Source of the DNA: Paenibacillus albus
GTDB taxonomy: Bacteria; Bacillota; Bacilli; Paenibacillales; Paenibacillaceae
Assembly: GCF_003952225.1 (NCBI RefSeq)
Contig: NZ_CP034437.1
Location: 709,001-773,000 of the forward strand
Direction of reading: 5' to 3'
DNA: 64,000 nucleotides
The notes beneath the pieces were generated by a model. The model saw only the letters and a list, made by a program, of their open reading frames with translations, did not search any database and was not told where the DNA came from. Numbering within the stretch: the stretch's first letter is position 1; every line of letters begins with the position of its first letter. The position numbers and the translations under genes are program-made. This document shows positions 36,386-45,801 of this stretch, in pieces.

Positions 36386-37081
36386 ATGAAAGTTACATTG
36401 ATAACTGGCGGAAATACAGGTTTGGGGTTTGAAACAGCTAGACGATTGAAGGATTTCGGACACAAAGTATATATCAGCTCACGCGATGAAAGCAAAGGCA
36501 AGCTCGCTTCCGAATCATTAGGAGTAGACTATGTTGTTCTAGATGTTACAGATGACGCCTCGGTTAAAAAAGCCGCTGAGGAAATCGAACGAAAAGAAGG
36601 TCGCATAGATATTCTTATAAACAATGCCGGAATCCCGGGATCACATGTAAAAGCGGAAGATTTAAATGCGGATGCGATGTTACAAGTGTATGATACCAAT
36701 GTTTTTGGAATCGTTCGGGTTACTCATCACTTCCTTCCGCTGTTAAAGAAATCAGGGGACCCTGTCATTGTAAATGTAAGCAGCGGCCTTGGCTCATTTG
36801 GACAAGTGCTGAATCCTGAAAAAATTGAGTCTAAGGTTAATGCCCTTGCATACTGTTCAGCAAAGGCTGCCGTCAGCATGCTTACCGTGCAATATGCAAA
36901 AGCACTTCCCGATATGAGAATTAACGCCATAGACCCAGGTCCAACCAAAACGGGGGAAAGCTTCAAGAATGGCGTTCAATCGGTGCAAGAAGGAACTGAT
37001 GCAGTCGTAAGAATGGCTACCATAGATAAAACCGGTCCAACAGGAACATTTACAAATAGGGATGGCATTATTCCTTGGTAA
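36386..37081 (+). CDS. Short-chain dehydrogenase/reductase
   Basis: 231 residues, classical SDR size. ITGGNTGLGFETARRL binds the cofactor; NNAG, VNVSSGLGSF and the catalytic YCSAKAA follow. Substrate unknown. AAGGAG precedes the ATG by about 11 bases. Driven by the palindrome-covered promoter and divergent from the MarR gene. Confidence 0.88.
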   Translation: MKVTLITGGNTGLGFETARRLKDFGHKVYISSRDESKGKLASESLGVDYVVLDVTDDASVKKAAEEIERKEGRIDILINNAGIPGSHVKAEDLNADAMLQVYDTNVFGIVRVTHHFLPLLKKSGDPVIVNVSSGLGSFGQVLNPEKIESKVNALAYCSAKAAVSMLTVQYAKALPDMRINAIDPGPTKTGESFKNGVQSVQEGTDAVVRMATIDKTGPTGTFTNRDGIIPW

Positions 37082-37100
37082 TACAACACTTGCGAACTAT

Positions 37101-37134
37101 CCCCTTCCGTCAAATCCGACGGAGGGGTTTTTAT
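37101..37134 (+). terminator. Terminator of the second SDR gene
   Basis: Stem CCCCTTCCGTC / GACGGAGGGG followed by TTTTTATT. Confidence 0.85.
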
Positions 37135-37169
37135 TCAAGATCGGCTATATTGCCAACGGAGGTCAAAAC

Positions 37170-37436
37170 GTGAGCTTGTCCAAACAGCAAGTCATCGACT
37201 CAAGTAAAGAGCTCAAAGCCAATTACCTTATCTCGGGCCTAACTTCAAGCGATATTAAAACTGCCCTGGGCTTGAATCCCGAGGAGCTCGAAGAAACGTT
37301 GAGTATCGGCCCCTCTTCCCATCCTGAGATGGTTTGGAGACTGCGCGATTACATGGAAGACAGCATCAAAGCATCTGGCAAGGAGCCTCATCCTTACTCC
37401 GTTTTGATCACTAACATTTGGTACAAGTACAAATGA
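37170..37436 (+). CDS. DUF2316-family small protein
   Basis: 88 residues starting at a GTG with GGAGG 7 bases upstream. SLSKQQVIDSSKELKANYL, ISGLTSSDIKTALGLNPEEL and the SSHPEMVWRLRDYMEDS segment match the DUF2316 family, which contains a helix-turn-helix-like region; function unknown. It lies behind the terminator of the SDR gene, so it depends on read-through or an unseen promoter. Confidence 0.78.
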   Translation: MSLSKQQVIDSSKELKANYLISGLTSSDIKTALGLNPEELEETLSIGPSSHPEMVWRLRDYMEDSIKASGKEPHPYSVLITNIWYKYK

Positions 37437-37471
37437 CTGAATCGTACCGTAGCATCTATAGCGCAAAATCA

Positions 37472-37495
37472 AACGGCACCTTGACAGGTGCCGTT
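37472..37495. terminator. Terminator after the DUF2316 gene
   Basis: Perfect stem AACGGCACCT / AGGTGCCGTT, between convergent genes. Confidence 0.7.
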
Positions 37496-37534
37496 GTTGA
37501 TGGGACAAACAACCGCAGCGGGGCGATATACGTC

Positions 37535-38217
37535 CTATTGTTTATTTTCAATTAGACGACCGTTCTCTAAATAAAGAACACGATCACAGAGCGGCAGAAC
37601 CCGTTCGTCATGCGTGACCATAATTCCGCTCTTGCCCCGTTCCTTTACCTCTCCGGCAATCATCCGTACGACGTCCATTCCTCTTGAGGCGTCTAGACTT
37701 GCCGTCGGCTCGTCGGCCATAAGCACGGCTGGATCATTCATGAGCGCTCTTGCGATTGCGACGCGCTGACGTTCGCCACCTGACAGCTTGTGAGGATAAG
37801 CACTTCTACGGTGATCCAAACCCAGCTTATGAAGCAGTTTCTTGATGCGCTCATTCGCCTTCAATTTGTTCATGTCCCCCAGCTTTGCGACCAGCATCAA
37901 CTGTTCTTCCACCTTCAAGTATGGAATCAAGTTGGCACTCTGAAAAATAAATCCGATCTTGTTCAGCCGCATATCGGACAACGCCAGCTTCTGTTTGCCG
38001 GCTATTGATTCTCCATCCAGTACTACTTCACCGCTCGTAGGCTCAAGGAGCGCGCCCGCAATAGATAGGAACGTGCTCTTGCCAGATCCGGAAGGGCCCA
38101 TAACTGCAACAAGTTCCCCTTCCGCGACTTGCAAACTCAGGCGATCGAGTACCGTACGCTGCATACCGCCATCCTCAAAGTATGCGTAATATTGTCCAGG
38201 ATAAGTCTATGTCTCAT
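37535..38217 (-). CDS. ABC transporter ATP-binding protein (MacB/LolD-like), N-terminal frame break
   Basis: Walker A GPSGSGKST, signature LSGGERQRVAIARAL and Walker B VLMADEPTASLD are intact in the frame 37535-38164. That frame starts at an ATG too far in, losing strand 1 and the A-loop. The proper start is ATG 38217, overlapping the permease stop as ATGA with GGAGGAG 6 bases upstream; it encodes MRHRLILDNI, and one missing base near 38186-38192 separates it from YAYFEDGGMQRTVLDRLSL. Restart at 38164 (GAGG 8 bases upstream) is possible. It powers the permease encoded just upstream, in an operon with a two-component system. Confidence 0.82.
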
Positions 38218-39341
38218 GCTGCACTCCTCCCTATCGCATCCACGGCGTCAATTCTGGTTACTTTCCAAACGGAAAGCAGCGATCCGACAAGCGACATCAC
38301 AATAAACGCACCGCTAGTAAACGTGAGCGTGGAGGCTTGAAGCAGAAACGGCATTCCGCCAGGCAAGAGAGCTTTAATTCCTTGGATAAGCAGCATGCTG
38401 ATCATTAGACTCCCTGTCGATAAAAGCAACACTTGAAGAGCGACGCTTCGTACAAGGTATGCCGTTCGTGTGCCAATTGCCTTCAAAATTCCAAATTGAC
38501 TGCTCTTCTGGATCGTAATGACATAGAAGAACACGGCTAAGACAAAGGAAGAAATGAGAAACAAGAAGATGATCATCATCCAAAGCGAGCCCTGCTCCTC
38601 CTTGTAACCCGGAATGGCCTGAACGGCTTGCGATTTGGTCACGATCTCTGAGTCCGGTAAGGCTGCTGCAAGCTGCTCTACTTGGTGCTCATTCGCCTTT
38701 ACGGCTATCGCATTATAGATCGTGCCGTCTCCGGACTCTCCGATCTCCGTTCGCGCTGCTGTCTCCGACTGAAGCTGCCGCCAGTCGTGCTCATTCAGAA
38801 ATACCGCAGGCGAATGGCTGTAAGATTCATGGCTGACAAAACCGCGAACCGTCCATTTCAAGCCGGAAGCCTGATCGACCAGAACAGTACCGAGGCCAAT
38901 CCCCGCATCCTTCAGTTTGCCATCCACAAGGACGCTTCCAGTCCCGCCCGGTGTGATTGGCTCGCCTTCGGTTACCTTGGGCATCAGCCAGCCTGCCGGA
39001 TTCATTCCAAGAAGCGTTACGTCCAGCTTTCCAGTTGTCCCGTCCGCCATCATGGTGGTCATCTTGACGCCAAGCGGCTGCACGTTCTCTTGTCCCGCAA
39101 TTGAACCCGCTTGTATCCAATCATGTTCATTGAGTTGTGACCGGGTGAATCGATGATTCGAATCCTTTTCCATAATAAAATGTGTAGCGTCCATATTTTG
39201 AATCGATGCTGCGTTATCATAGGCAAGCCCCCTCGCAAGCCCGGTAACGAACAGAACCAGGAAAGTGACAAGCAGCATAATAATCGCGATTAGCGAATAA
39301 CGGACTTTAGCGAACCTCATTTCTCGAATGGCCAGATACAT
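38214..39341 (-). CDS. FtsX/MacB-like ABC transporter permease
   Basis: 375 residues: one N-terminal membrane segment (about 15-37), a large extracytoplasmic domain and three C-terminal segments, the FtsX-type layout. Such permeases with MacB-type ATPases usually act in peptide or antibiotic response or envelope stress. GGGAGGG lies upstream of the ATG. The stop overlaps the ATPase start. Confidence 0.87.
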   Translation of the reverse strand: MYLAIREMRFAKVRYSLIAIIMLLVTFLVLFVTGLARGLAYDNAASIQNMDATHFIMEKDSNHRFTRSQLNEHDWIQAGSIAGQENVQPLGVKMTTMMADGTTGKLDVTLLGMNPAGWLMPKVTEGEPITPGGTGSVLVDGKLKDAGIGLGTVLVDQASGLKWTVRGFVSHESYSHSPAVFLNEHDWRQLQSETAARTEIGESGDGTIYNAIAVKANEHQVEQLAAALPDSEIVTKSQAVQAIPGYKEEQGSLWMMIIFLFLISSFVLAVFFYVITIQKSSQFGILKAIGTRTAYLVRSVALQVLLLSTGSLMISMLLIQGIKALLPGGMPFLLQASTLTFTSGAFIVMSLVGSLLSVWKVTRIDAVDAIGRSAA

Positions 39342-39409
39342 GTTGCTTCCCTCCCTCTTAGATGTCTCTAAGTTTAGGAAGCGAATATAAATGGCGCATA
39401 AATAACAAA

Positions 39410-40789
39410 TTACAATTTGGGGACCGTCACCGTAAAGCTGGTGCCTGCTCCTTGCGTGCTGTTCACTTCAATATTTCCCTCGTGCAGCTGCACAATCCGC
39501 TTCACGATGGCCAGCCCTAAGCCTGTTCGACCCGAAGTACGTTCCCGAGCGAGATCGACACGGTAGAAACGATCGAATAGAAACGGCAAATGCTCGGAAG
39601 CAATCCCTTCTCCGGTATCCGAGATAACGACACGGATATGCGACTGCAATTCCTCAGCACGTACTTCGATGCTTCGGCCCGATGGAATATGGTTTACCGC
39701 ATTACTCAGCAAATTTGTCCATACTTGCATCAGAAGCACTTCATCGCCATAAACCGAGATGGATTCCGGAACGGATAGCTTAAGTAACAAATCCTTCTCG
39801 TCCAGCTGCCATTGCAGCATTTCCGCGCTTTGACGGATATGGCCACGTAAGGAGAAGTGTTTCTTGTTCAGCGCCTCTTCTCCTTGTTCTAACGTGGAGA
39901 GCAGTAACAGCTGCTTACTCAGCATGGAGAGGTGGCGGCTTTCAGCCTCAACAATCGAGGCGTATTGCTGGCGTTCTTCTTTCGACAAATCCCCTTGCGC
40001 TAATACCTTAGCAAACCCTTGGATAGAGGTTAGCGGCGACCCAATCTCATGCGATACATTCGATACAAACTGCTGGCGTGCCAGATCGACCCGCTCCAGT
40101 TCCCGGCTCATCGTCATAAAATGTTCAGCTAGCTGACCAATTTCATCGCGTCTTCCCGTCGTTAGACGAAGATTGTAGTTTCCTTGTGCAAGACGTTTGG
40201 TCGCTTCGGTTAACCTCGTAATTGGATTGACGATATAGCGAGTGCTCGCCAAGAAGAATAATATGCTGATGATAATGGTCAGCAGTCCGACTAATGCAAA
40301 GAAGGTACGAAGCTCTCCGAACTGCAGCAGTACATCCGGTCGCATGAACAGAGCGTAAGTCTTTCCCGATGCTTGGACAGGCACGCCGACCGTATTGCTT
40401 AAGCGGTTATCGAAGAATCCCGTAATGAACGGCTTATTTGGAAACTGGGCCACTCCATGGTAAATGCTGCCTCCAAGAACGCTCCTGATGTCTTGCTTGT
40501 CTAGATTCTGCTCCCGGAAGACTCTTCCGTAGAAACGAGACTCTTCTTGCCCATCCGTCACATAAATTTCGTACCCTAAAGCGGCCGCATTGCCAAGATA
40601 TCGCTCCATATCCGCAGGATCAGATTCAATAAAGTTTTTCATATGCTCGGCAATGGATACAAGCTTCTCATCGTTAAACGGTTTGAGCTTTATATGGTAA
40701 TAAATATTAGAAGCGAGGAATCCCAGCATGCTGCTGGCTAAGATGACGGCTAATATAATCAGAAACACGCGAGAGTACAGACTTTTCAT
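39410..40789 (-). CDS. Sensor histidine kinase
   Basis: 459 residues: membrane segments at about 8-30 and 160-182 around an extracytoplasmic domain, HAMP, HisKA with NVSHEIGSPLTS (His247; Gly replaces the usual Arg), and an ATPase domain (NLLSNAVNHIP, DTGEGI, GLGLAIVKRI). Its start overlaps the response regulator stop as ATGA. Paired with that regulator and the downstream ABC transporter. Confidence 0.9.
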   Translation of the reverse strand: MKSLYSRVFLIILAVILASSMLGFLASNIYYHIKLKPFNDEKLVSIAEHMKNFIESDPADMERYLGNAAALGYEIYVTDGQEESRFYGRVFREQNLDKQDIRSVLGGSIYHGVAQFPNKPFITGFFDNRLSNTVGVPVQASGKTYALFMRPDVLLQFGELRTFFALVGLLTIIISILFFLASTRYIVNPITRLTEATKRLAQGNYNLRLTTGRRDEIGQLAEHFMTMSRELERVDLARQQFVSNVSHEIGSPLTSIQGFAKVLAQGDLSKEERQQYASIVEAESRHLSMLSKQLLLLSTLEQGEEALNKKHFSLRGHIRQSAEMLQWQLDEKDLLLKLSVPESISVYGDEVLLMQVWTNLLSNAVNHIPSGRSIEVRAEELQSHIRVVISDTGEGIASEHLPFLFDRFYRVDLARERTSGRTGLGLAIVKRIVQLHEGNIEVNSTQGAGTSFTVTVPKL

Positions 40790-41463
40790 TTGGTCCCCAC
40801 CACAATTTTGTAGCCAATGCCCCGTACCGTCTGAATAACAAAGTCATCCGCGTAATCGGCAAAACGCTGGCGTAGTCTGTTGATATGTACATTAACCGTG
40901 TTGTCGTCTCCTTCATAATCCTGACCCCATACGAGACGGATCAACTCATCACGAGAAAATAAACGCCCTGGGTACTGTGCCAGCTGGGCCAGCAGCTCAA
41001 ATTCTTTCATCGGCAATAAAATAATAGATTGGCCGTCGTTCACTTCAACGTTTTTGCGATCAATGGTAATACGATGCATGCGAATGATATCATTCGCAGC
41101 CCGGTTATAGCGGCGAAACAGCGCTTTAACCCGGAAGAGCAGCTCTTCCGGCTCGAAGGGCTTAGTCACATAATCATCCGTTCCCTTTAGATAGCCTTGT
41201 TCTTTATCGGATATCTGGTCCTTGGCCGTGAGCAAAATAATCGGGATGTCGTAATGCTGCCGTATATGCTCACACAACTCAAACCCGTCCATATGCGGCA
41301 TCATCACATCTATGATAGCGATATCTATCGTTGAATGTTCCATAACCTTTATCGCCTCGCCCCCGTCGCGAGCTTCATGCACGCTATATCCTTCACGGGT
41401 CATGACGTAACGCACCAGCGCTCTAATATTGGGATCATCGTCTGCCAGCAGTAGGTGATTCAG
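40786..41463 (-). CDS. OmpR-family response regulator with CTG start
   Basis: About 225 residues. Starting from CTG 41463 the receiver is complete: MNHLLLADDDPNIRALVRYV with acidic pocket D8-D9, phosphorylation site D52 (IIDVMMPHMDG) and KPF, then a winged-helix DNA-binding domain (DDNTVNVHINRLRQRF). AAAAGGGAGG lies 8 bases before the CTG. The first ordinary start, GTG 41415, would remove the acidic pocket and strand 1. First gene of the regulator-kinase-permease-ATPase operon. Confidence 0.88.
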   Translation of the reverse strand: MNHLLLADDDPNIRALVRYVMTREGYSVHEARDGGEAIKVMEHSTIDIAIIDVMMPHMDGFELCEHIRQHYDIPIILLTAKDQISDKEQGYLKGTDDYVTKPFEPEELLFRVKALFRRYNRAANDIIRMHRITIDRKNVEVNDGQSIILLPMKEFELLAQLAQYPGRLFSRDELIRLVWGQDYEGDDNTVNVHINRLRQRFADYADDFVIQTVRGIGYKIVVGTK

Positions 41464-41495
41464 CGTGATAACCTCCCTTTTCAGTTTTCCTCCGT

Positions 41496-41525
41496 ATCTT
41501 ACCGCTTTTCTATTAGCGCGATCAA
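41496..41525 (-). promoter_or_regulatory. Possible promoter of the two-component operon
   Basis: Minus strand TTGATC (41525-41520), 18-base spacer, TAAGAT (41501-41496), about 33 bases before the CTG start. Confidence 0.35.
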
Positions 41526-41543
41526 CAGCTTGATCAACGTAAT

Positions 41544-41598
41544 AAAGGGTTATCCCTCAAGCAGTTACTCGACTGCCTACAGGATAACCCTTTTTATT
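41544..41598 (-). terminator. Terminator with nested hairpins
   Basis: Outer stem AAAGGGTTATCC / GGATAACCCTTT enclosing an inner GCAGT / ACTGC hairpin. T runs occur on both strands. It closes the transcript of the gene at 41684-42151. Confidence 0.7.
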
Positions 41599-41683
41599 CG
41601 TAATGAAGCACTTCCGAGCTTCTATAGACGTTTACTCGACTTGCTGCAAGGTAATTCATTGTCTTGATGGCTTAATGGCTTCT

Positions 41684-42151
41684 TCAATATTCCCCTTTAA
41701 TCACAAAGAACGTGCCTCGGATGGTCCCTGCCAGTTTGGACTTCTGTCTTGCGAATTTGAATTTTTTCTCTTCCAGCTCCTTAGGTACCTCCATCCCTTC
41801 AGATAGTTTAAACCCTACGGCCCGCTTCTTAGGATCATCCACCGTATACAGGACGTTGACCGCTAGACCGTCCTCAAAGAAGACGAAGGCCCACTTGATA
41901 TTTTCTACTTGAAAACGGGATGTTTCCAGCGGTTGGGCCGCAAACTCAATACCTCGTTCTTCTTTCAAAACCCGGTTCACATAATCAAGCGTATCCTGGC
42001 TTTCGCCGGCTGGTACGGTCGTAAATTGGTGCTTGTATTTGTTCATAAAGTAACGGGCTTCATTCGCGCGCATGCCAGCCAGCGCTTCTGCTACCTCCGA
42101 AGATTCCAAGCCAACAACAGACACATTTTTAAAGTCAATAATAGTGGACAT
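41684..42151 (-). CDS. Conserved-looking protein of unknown function
   Basis: 155 residues, soluble, mixed alpha/beta, no signal peptide, membrane segment or known motif. Features seen: SVVGLESSEVAEALAGMRAN, NKYKHQFTTVPAGESQDTL, and a basic end (KFKFARQKSKLAGTIRGTFF). GGAGGAG precedes the ATG, and codon use looks like real coding sequence. I do not recognise the family. It stands alone between terminators. Confidence 0.75.
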   Translation of the reverse strand: MSTIIDFKNVSVVGLESSEVAEALAGMRANEARYFMNKYKHQFTTVPAGESQDTLDYVNRVLKEERGIEFAAQPLETSRFQVENIKWAFVFFEDGLAVNVLYTVDDPKKRAVGFKLSEGMEVPKELEEKKFKFARQKSKLAGTIRGTFFVIKGEY

Positions 42152-42417
42152 TTCCTCACTCCTCCTGATAATTTACTTATTGAGGTTATAATAACGATAA
42201 AACGTATCAAAAAATGATACTATTTAGGGGACCTGATGAAACAAGATGAATATTAGCTTTCTATGAGATTCGTGTTCCTCAGGCCAGAGGTTTGCCGTCG
42301 ACTTGCTTCAATTCAACCTCCCGGTCGATAACATTTGTCTTGAGCTAAAGTCAGCCAGTGCCCTAGCCATTCAGAACTGGAATTGTAGAGACATCGCCTA
42401 TTGCCGGGCTCGCTAAC
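42152..42417. other. Spacer without recognisable gene
   Basis: An AT-rich start (42175-42240) suits a promoter for the gene below. The remainder has only short broken frames; a minus-strand 18-codon stretch ending at 42279 (DREVELKQVDGKPLA) may be a gene scrap, but I cannot assign it. Confidence 0.3.
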
Positions 42418-42446
42418 AAAAAAGAGCGTCCCTCGCGGGGCGCTCT
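42418..42446 (-). terminator. Likely original rlmH terminator
   Basis: Stem AGAGCGTCCC / GGGGCGCTCT (42423-42446) followed on the minus strand by six T. It lies about 45 bases beyond the rlmH-like repeat at 42492, where a terminator for rlmH would be expected if the intervening 3.8 kb were absent. Confidence 0.65.
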
Positions 42447-42491
42447 CTTTCTTGTCTATGATTAATTCGCCAGAGCCGGACGTCCGTTTTC

Positions 42492-42513
42492 GCCGTCACT
42501 TGTGGTAAGGTTC
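42492..42513 (-). repeat. Distal direct repeat of the rlmH 3' end (att-like)
   Basis: 22 bases, 20 identical to the end of rlmH at 46279-46300, in the same orientation. The minus strand reads GAACCTTACCACAAGTGA then CGGC, encoding GEPYHK-stop with the preceding G. Both differences are at third codon positions. Confidence 0.8.
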
Positions 42514-42537
42514 ACCGTATCCTCTATAGAGCGAAAT

Positions 42538-42578
42538 CAAAAAAGGTGTCTCGGGTCATGTTAATGACTTTGGGACAG
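42538..42578 (-). terminator. Second terminator-like hairpin inside the element
   Basis: Minus strand TGTCCCAAAGTCAT / ATGACCCGAGACA hairpin followed by CCTTTTTTG. It follows the GH76 terminator in tandem. Confidence 0.5.
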
Positions 42579-42581
42579 CTT

Positions 42582-42619
42582 TAAAAAGCCGCGGATGAAC
42601 AATTGTTCACCCACGGCTT
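42582..42619 (-). terminator. Terminator of the GH76 gene
   Basis: Nearly perfect long stem around TGAACAATTGTTCA with GCCG/CGGC arms; the minus strand continues with five T. Confidence 0.8.
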
Positions 42620-42694
42620 CCGCGGTGTTTATAATGGAAGATAAACCGTACTGACAAGCCGTTTTGCGAAAATCAATTTCAGCACGCTTAATCC

Positions 42695-45600
42695 TTAATC
42701 TGCGGCAAGTGCGACAACAGACAACTGAACTGTAGTTCCGTCTCCGCCTGTTTCCGAATTAAGTTTGTAATAAGAATATGCGGCGGTATTATCTGTTAAA
42801 TCAAATGAATAGAAAGTATTGTTGAAATTGGAATAATCATTGGCTTTTCCTATATATATTGTATTCCAGTTAACACCGTCGTCTGAACCCGAAAGAGTCC
42901 ATCCGTCGCCCATACGGCGCGGCCATGACATATTGTCGTTTGCCGTGGCAATAATAAGGCGGCTTGCGATGAACGCATTGTCATAATTCCATTCCGCCCA
43001 GTAAGGTACGCCTCCGCCGTATTTCGTATTTGTACCCGTATTTTCCAGAGAAGTATAATCGAACAGAGATGAAGGACCTTCATTTGTACCGAATCCGTTT
43101 CCGCCTGTTATAAAATGAGTGTCAAACCTGACAGTTTTATCCCCTGCCGCTTCGGCGAATGTTTTATAACCTGTTTTCCATTTTGTCAGACCGTTTTCGA
43201 AGCCATAAGTTGTATTGGGGTTGAAATCGGAATAAATCTGCATCAGAACGCCGTATGCCGCGATAGGTGAAGGAATACGGGTCGCGCTCTCGGTTTCGAA
43301 AATGGAGCTTTCACCCACAAGACCGTCGCCTGACCTGCGGAAATTCCACGTCTGATATGCGTTTGCAAGCAAATATTTCTTAAATTCGGCGAATTCGGGG
43401 CTTTTCACAACGAGCCCTGTGTAGCGCGCAAATACGAGCCTGAAGCTTGCGCCGTCGCCGCCGTCCATGCCGCCTTCCATCTTGAAAGTAAGCCCGTCGT
43501 CAAGCGTCAGTGTTGCCCAGCCGTAGTTAAGGACTAATTTCGCATCGGCTAAATAACTGTCATCGCCTGTGTTGACCCACATTTCATAGGCTGCTCCGCC
43601 GAACAGTCCGTAATTATAGGAGAATTGCCAGTCACGGGGACCATTTTTGCCCGCCTGCGATTGGAAGTTGTCCCAAAGCTTGCCTGTGTTTTCATCCGCT
43701 ACCATTGAAGCCCGCATCCAGTCATATATTCCTTTTGCTGCGTCTGCATAATATCCGCTTGTTACGATATCGCCTTTGGCAGCGTATATCCTTGCAAGGC
43801 GTGCCGCAGCTATTGTGCCGTTGCCGTTGGTGGCGATATTCTTTTCGTTTGAGTTATTGCTGTCATCGGGATAGCTTCCGTCCCAGTTTGAGGATTTGTT
43901 GAATTTCCACAGGAGACCGCCCTGCACGCCTGAATAATAGTGCGCATCGGAAATCTCTCTGGTATCCCACGCGCGCATATAAAGATGTTTGAATATTTCT
44001 TCTCCGATTGCAAGATAGCTTTCATCGCCTGTCAGAGTGTAGGTGCGTATGAAAGCGTTTGACCACCATAACAAGTCGTCGGTGTATTCGTTGTTTTTCC
44101 ATGTACCGCTCCATGAGAAGCTTCCGTCAAGAAACCGGGTGCGGTAGCCGTCCATATATTTTTTGAACAGTTCTTTTTCAGCAGGGTCTGTCGTGTATTC
44201 ATAGTAGTCGTTGAAAACTTCGTAGACATTGGCTGCCTGCCAGAATCCGGTTTCCTCGCCGCTCGATGATTTGTCGCTCCAGAGATATGTGGAATATACT
44301 CCGTTGCCTTTGTCCTTGAGGTAGGCATTGAGCCAGTCCTCCAGCATAACGGTTACCGTGTCACCTTTTTCAAGGAGCGCCATTCTCACCGCCAGAACAT
44401 CAAGCAGGGATTTCTCGGCGACAAGCAGAGTCTTGGAATACTCAGGCAGAGCTGCGAATGCCGCAAGAGCCGCGTTTAATCTGCCTGCGTCTGTGATTTT
44501 CAGAGAAGTGATGCTCTTCGACAGAACATCCGCAAATCCGAAATTATTGAGGATTTCATCGCGTCCTGTTTCAAGTTCCGTAACACCTGCTTTTAAAGCG
44601 TCAAGCAATGATTTTTCGTTTTCGAGGTGTGTCTTCGCAACGTCGGTCAGTTTTTCATAGGCTGCAAGAGCCGCGTTTATTCCGTCTGCGTCCGTAATAT
44701 TTAAAGCGTTTACATTTAAAGTAAGGACATTTGAGAAATCATTCCAGAAAGTGTTCCTCTCGGCGGTTCCGTCGTAAGCGGTGACTTTAAGGGCATCAAT
44801 GAAAAGCCATGGGTCCATAGGTCTTTCGGTACCACTGTTATGATACCAGATGCGTATGGTATTTTCTCCTGCTTGGAGCGGTCTGTAGATGACATTGTCT
44901 TCCCAAGTGTTTATATCTTTTCTTGCAAAATACAGGATTTCATACGGTTCGCTGTTGATTTTCATTCTTCTTGAATTGTCTCCGCGTGTGAACCATCTGA
45001 AATCAAGTTTGTATAAGCCTTCGGCTGGAACATTTACTGTGAATTGAATATAGCGGCTTGTACCGTTTGGATTGTTACTGCTGCCGCCGTTATCCCAATA
45101 AACGGTATGAGTTCCCAAACGTCCTGATTGCTGCTGGTCGCCCCCGTAATTGATATTTGCCTGACTGGTAATATTTTGCACCAGGTAGGTAGAACTCTCA
45201 GGCTCGGGTACAGGTTCGGTTTCTTCTATATTGGTGAGGACAGCATAAATATGCTTGTCATCATATGTACTTACAAATACGTCATATCCGTCGACTTTGA
45301 ATACTCCAAATGAATTCTTTGCCATAAGAACTGAACCGAATGCATTTATGATTCCGTTTTTGGTTATATTGAGGAATACTTTCAGATTTCCGTCAGGCTG
45401 TAGTGCTCCCGTCCCCGAAACAGAAACGTCTCCGGGTATTTCTTCGTCCGGAATCAGCATTTCGCTGACTTCTTTTATCAGGCATACATCAATTTTATCG
45501 TTGCCGTAAGTGTTTACATAAACCGTGTATGCACCTACCTCAAATGTTGCCGCCGAATTCTTTTTTATTTCAAACGTACCATAGGCGGCTGTTATACTTC

Positions 45601-45801
45601 TGCCTTTATTATCGGTAACTTTAACAGTTATGCTGATCAGATTGGTATTTCCGGTTTGTTTTGGATTTTTGCCTCAGCAACCGCGCCGTATGTCTCACTT
45701 GCGGGAACATTGCCGTTATTCTTATCTGGTTTTGCCGCTGCCGGAATAACAAAGGCGAAAAGCATTGAAACAGCAAGGACTAATGAAAGAAGATTTTTCA
45801 T
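42695..45801 (-). CDS. Secreted GH76 (alpha-1,6-mannanase-like) multidomain protein, frame break near N-terminus
   Basis: About 1035 residues if whole. From ATG 45801 (GGAGG upstream) a signal peptide MKNLLSLVLAVSMLFAFVIP with AAA cleavage site is read for 54 codons to a TGA at 45637-45639; the long frame continues one base out of phase, and one extra A near 45659-45670 joins them. Domains: two related N-terminal modules (VGAYTVYVNTYGND, VDGYDVFVSTYDDK); a CBM6/35-like domain; two FIVAR-like helical units; the GH76 domain with the catalytic Asp pair in EYTDDLLWWSNAF; and a C-terminal discoidin-like domain. It should hydrolyse alpha-mannan from fungi or yeast outside the cell. It resembles clostridial glycanases, lies in the rlmH-bounded element, and may be inactive if the frameshift is real. 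Confidence 0.82.

Noticed and set aside
41415..41417. GTG 41415 as the response regulator start
   Set aside because: It lacks a ribosome site and would remove the acidic pocket of the receiver domain.
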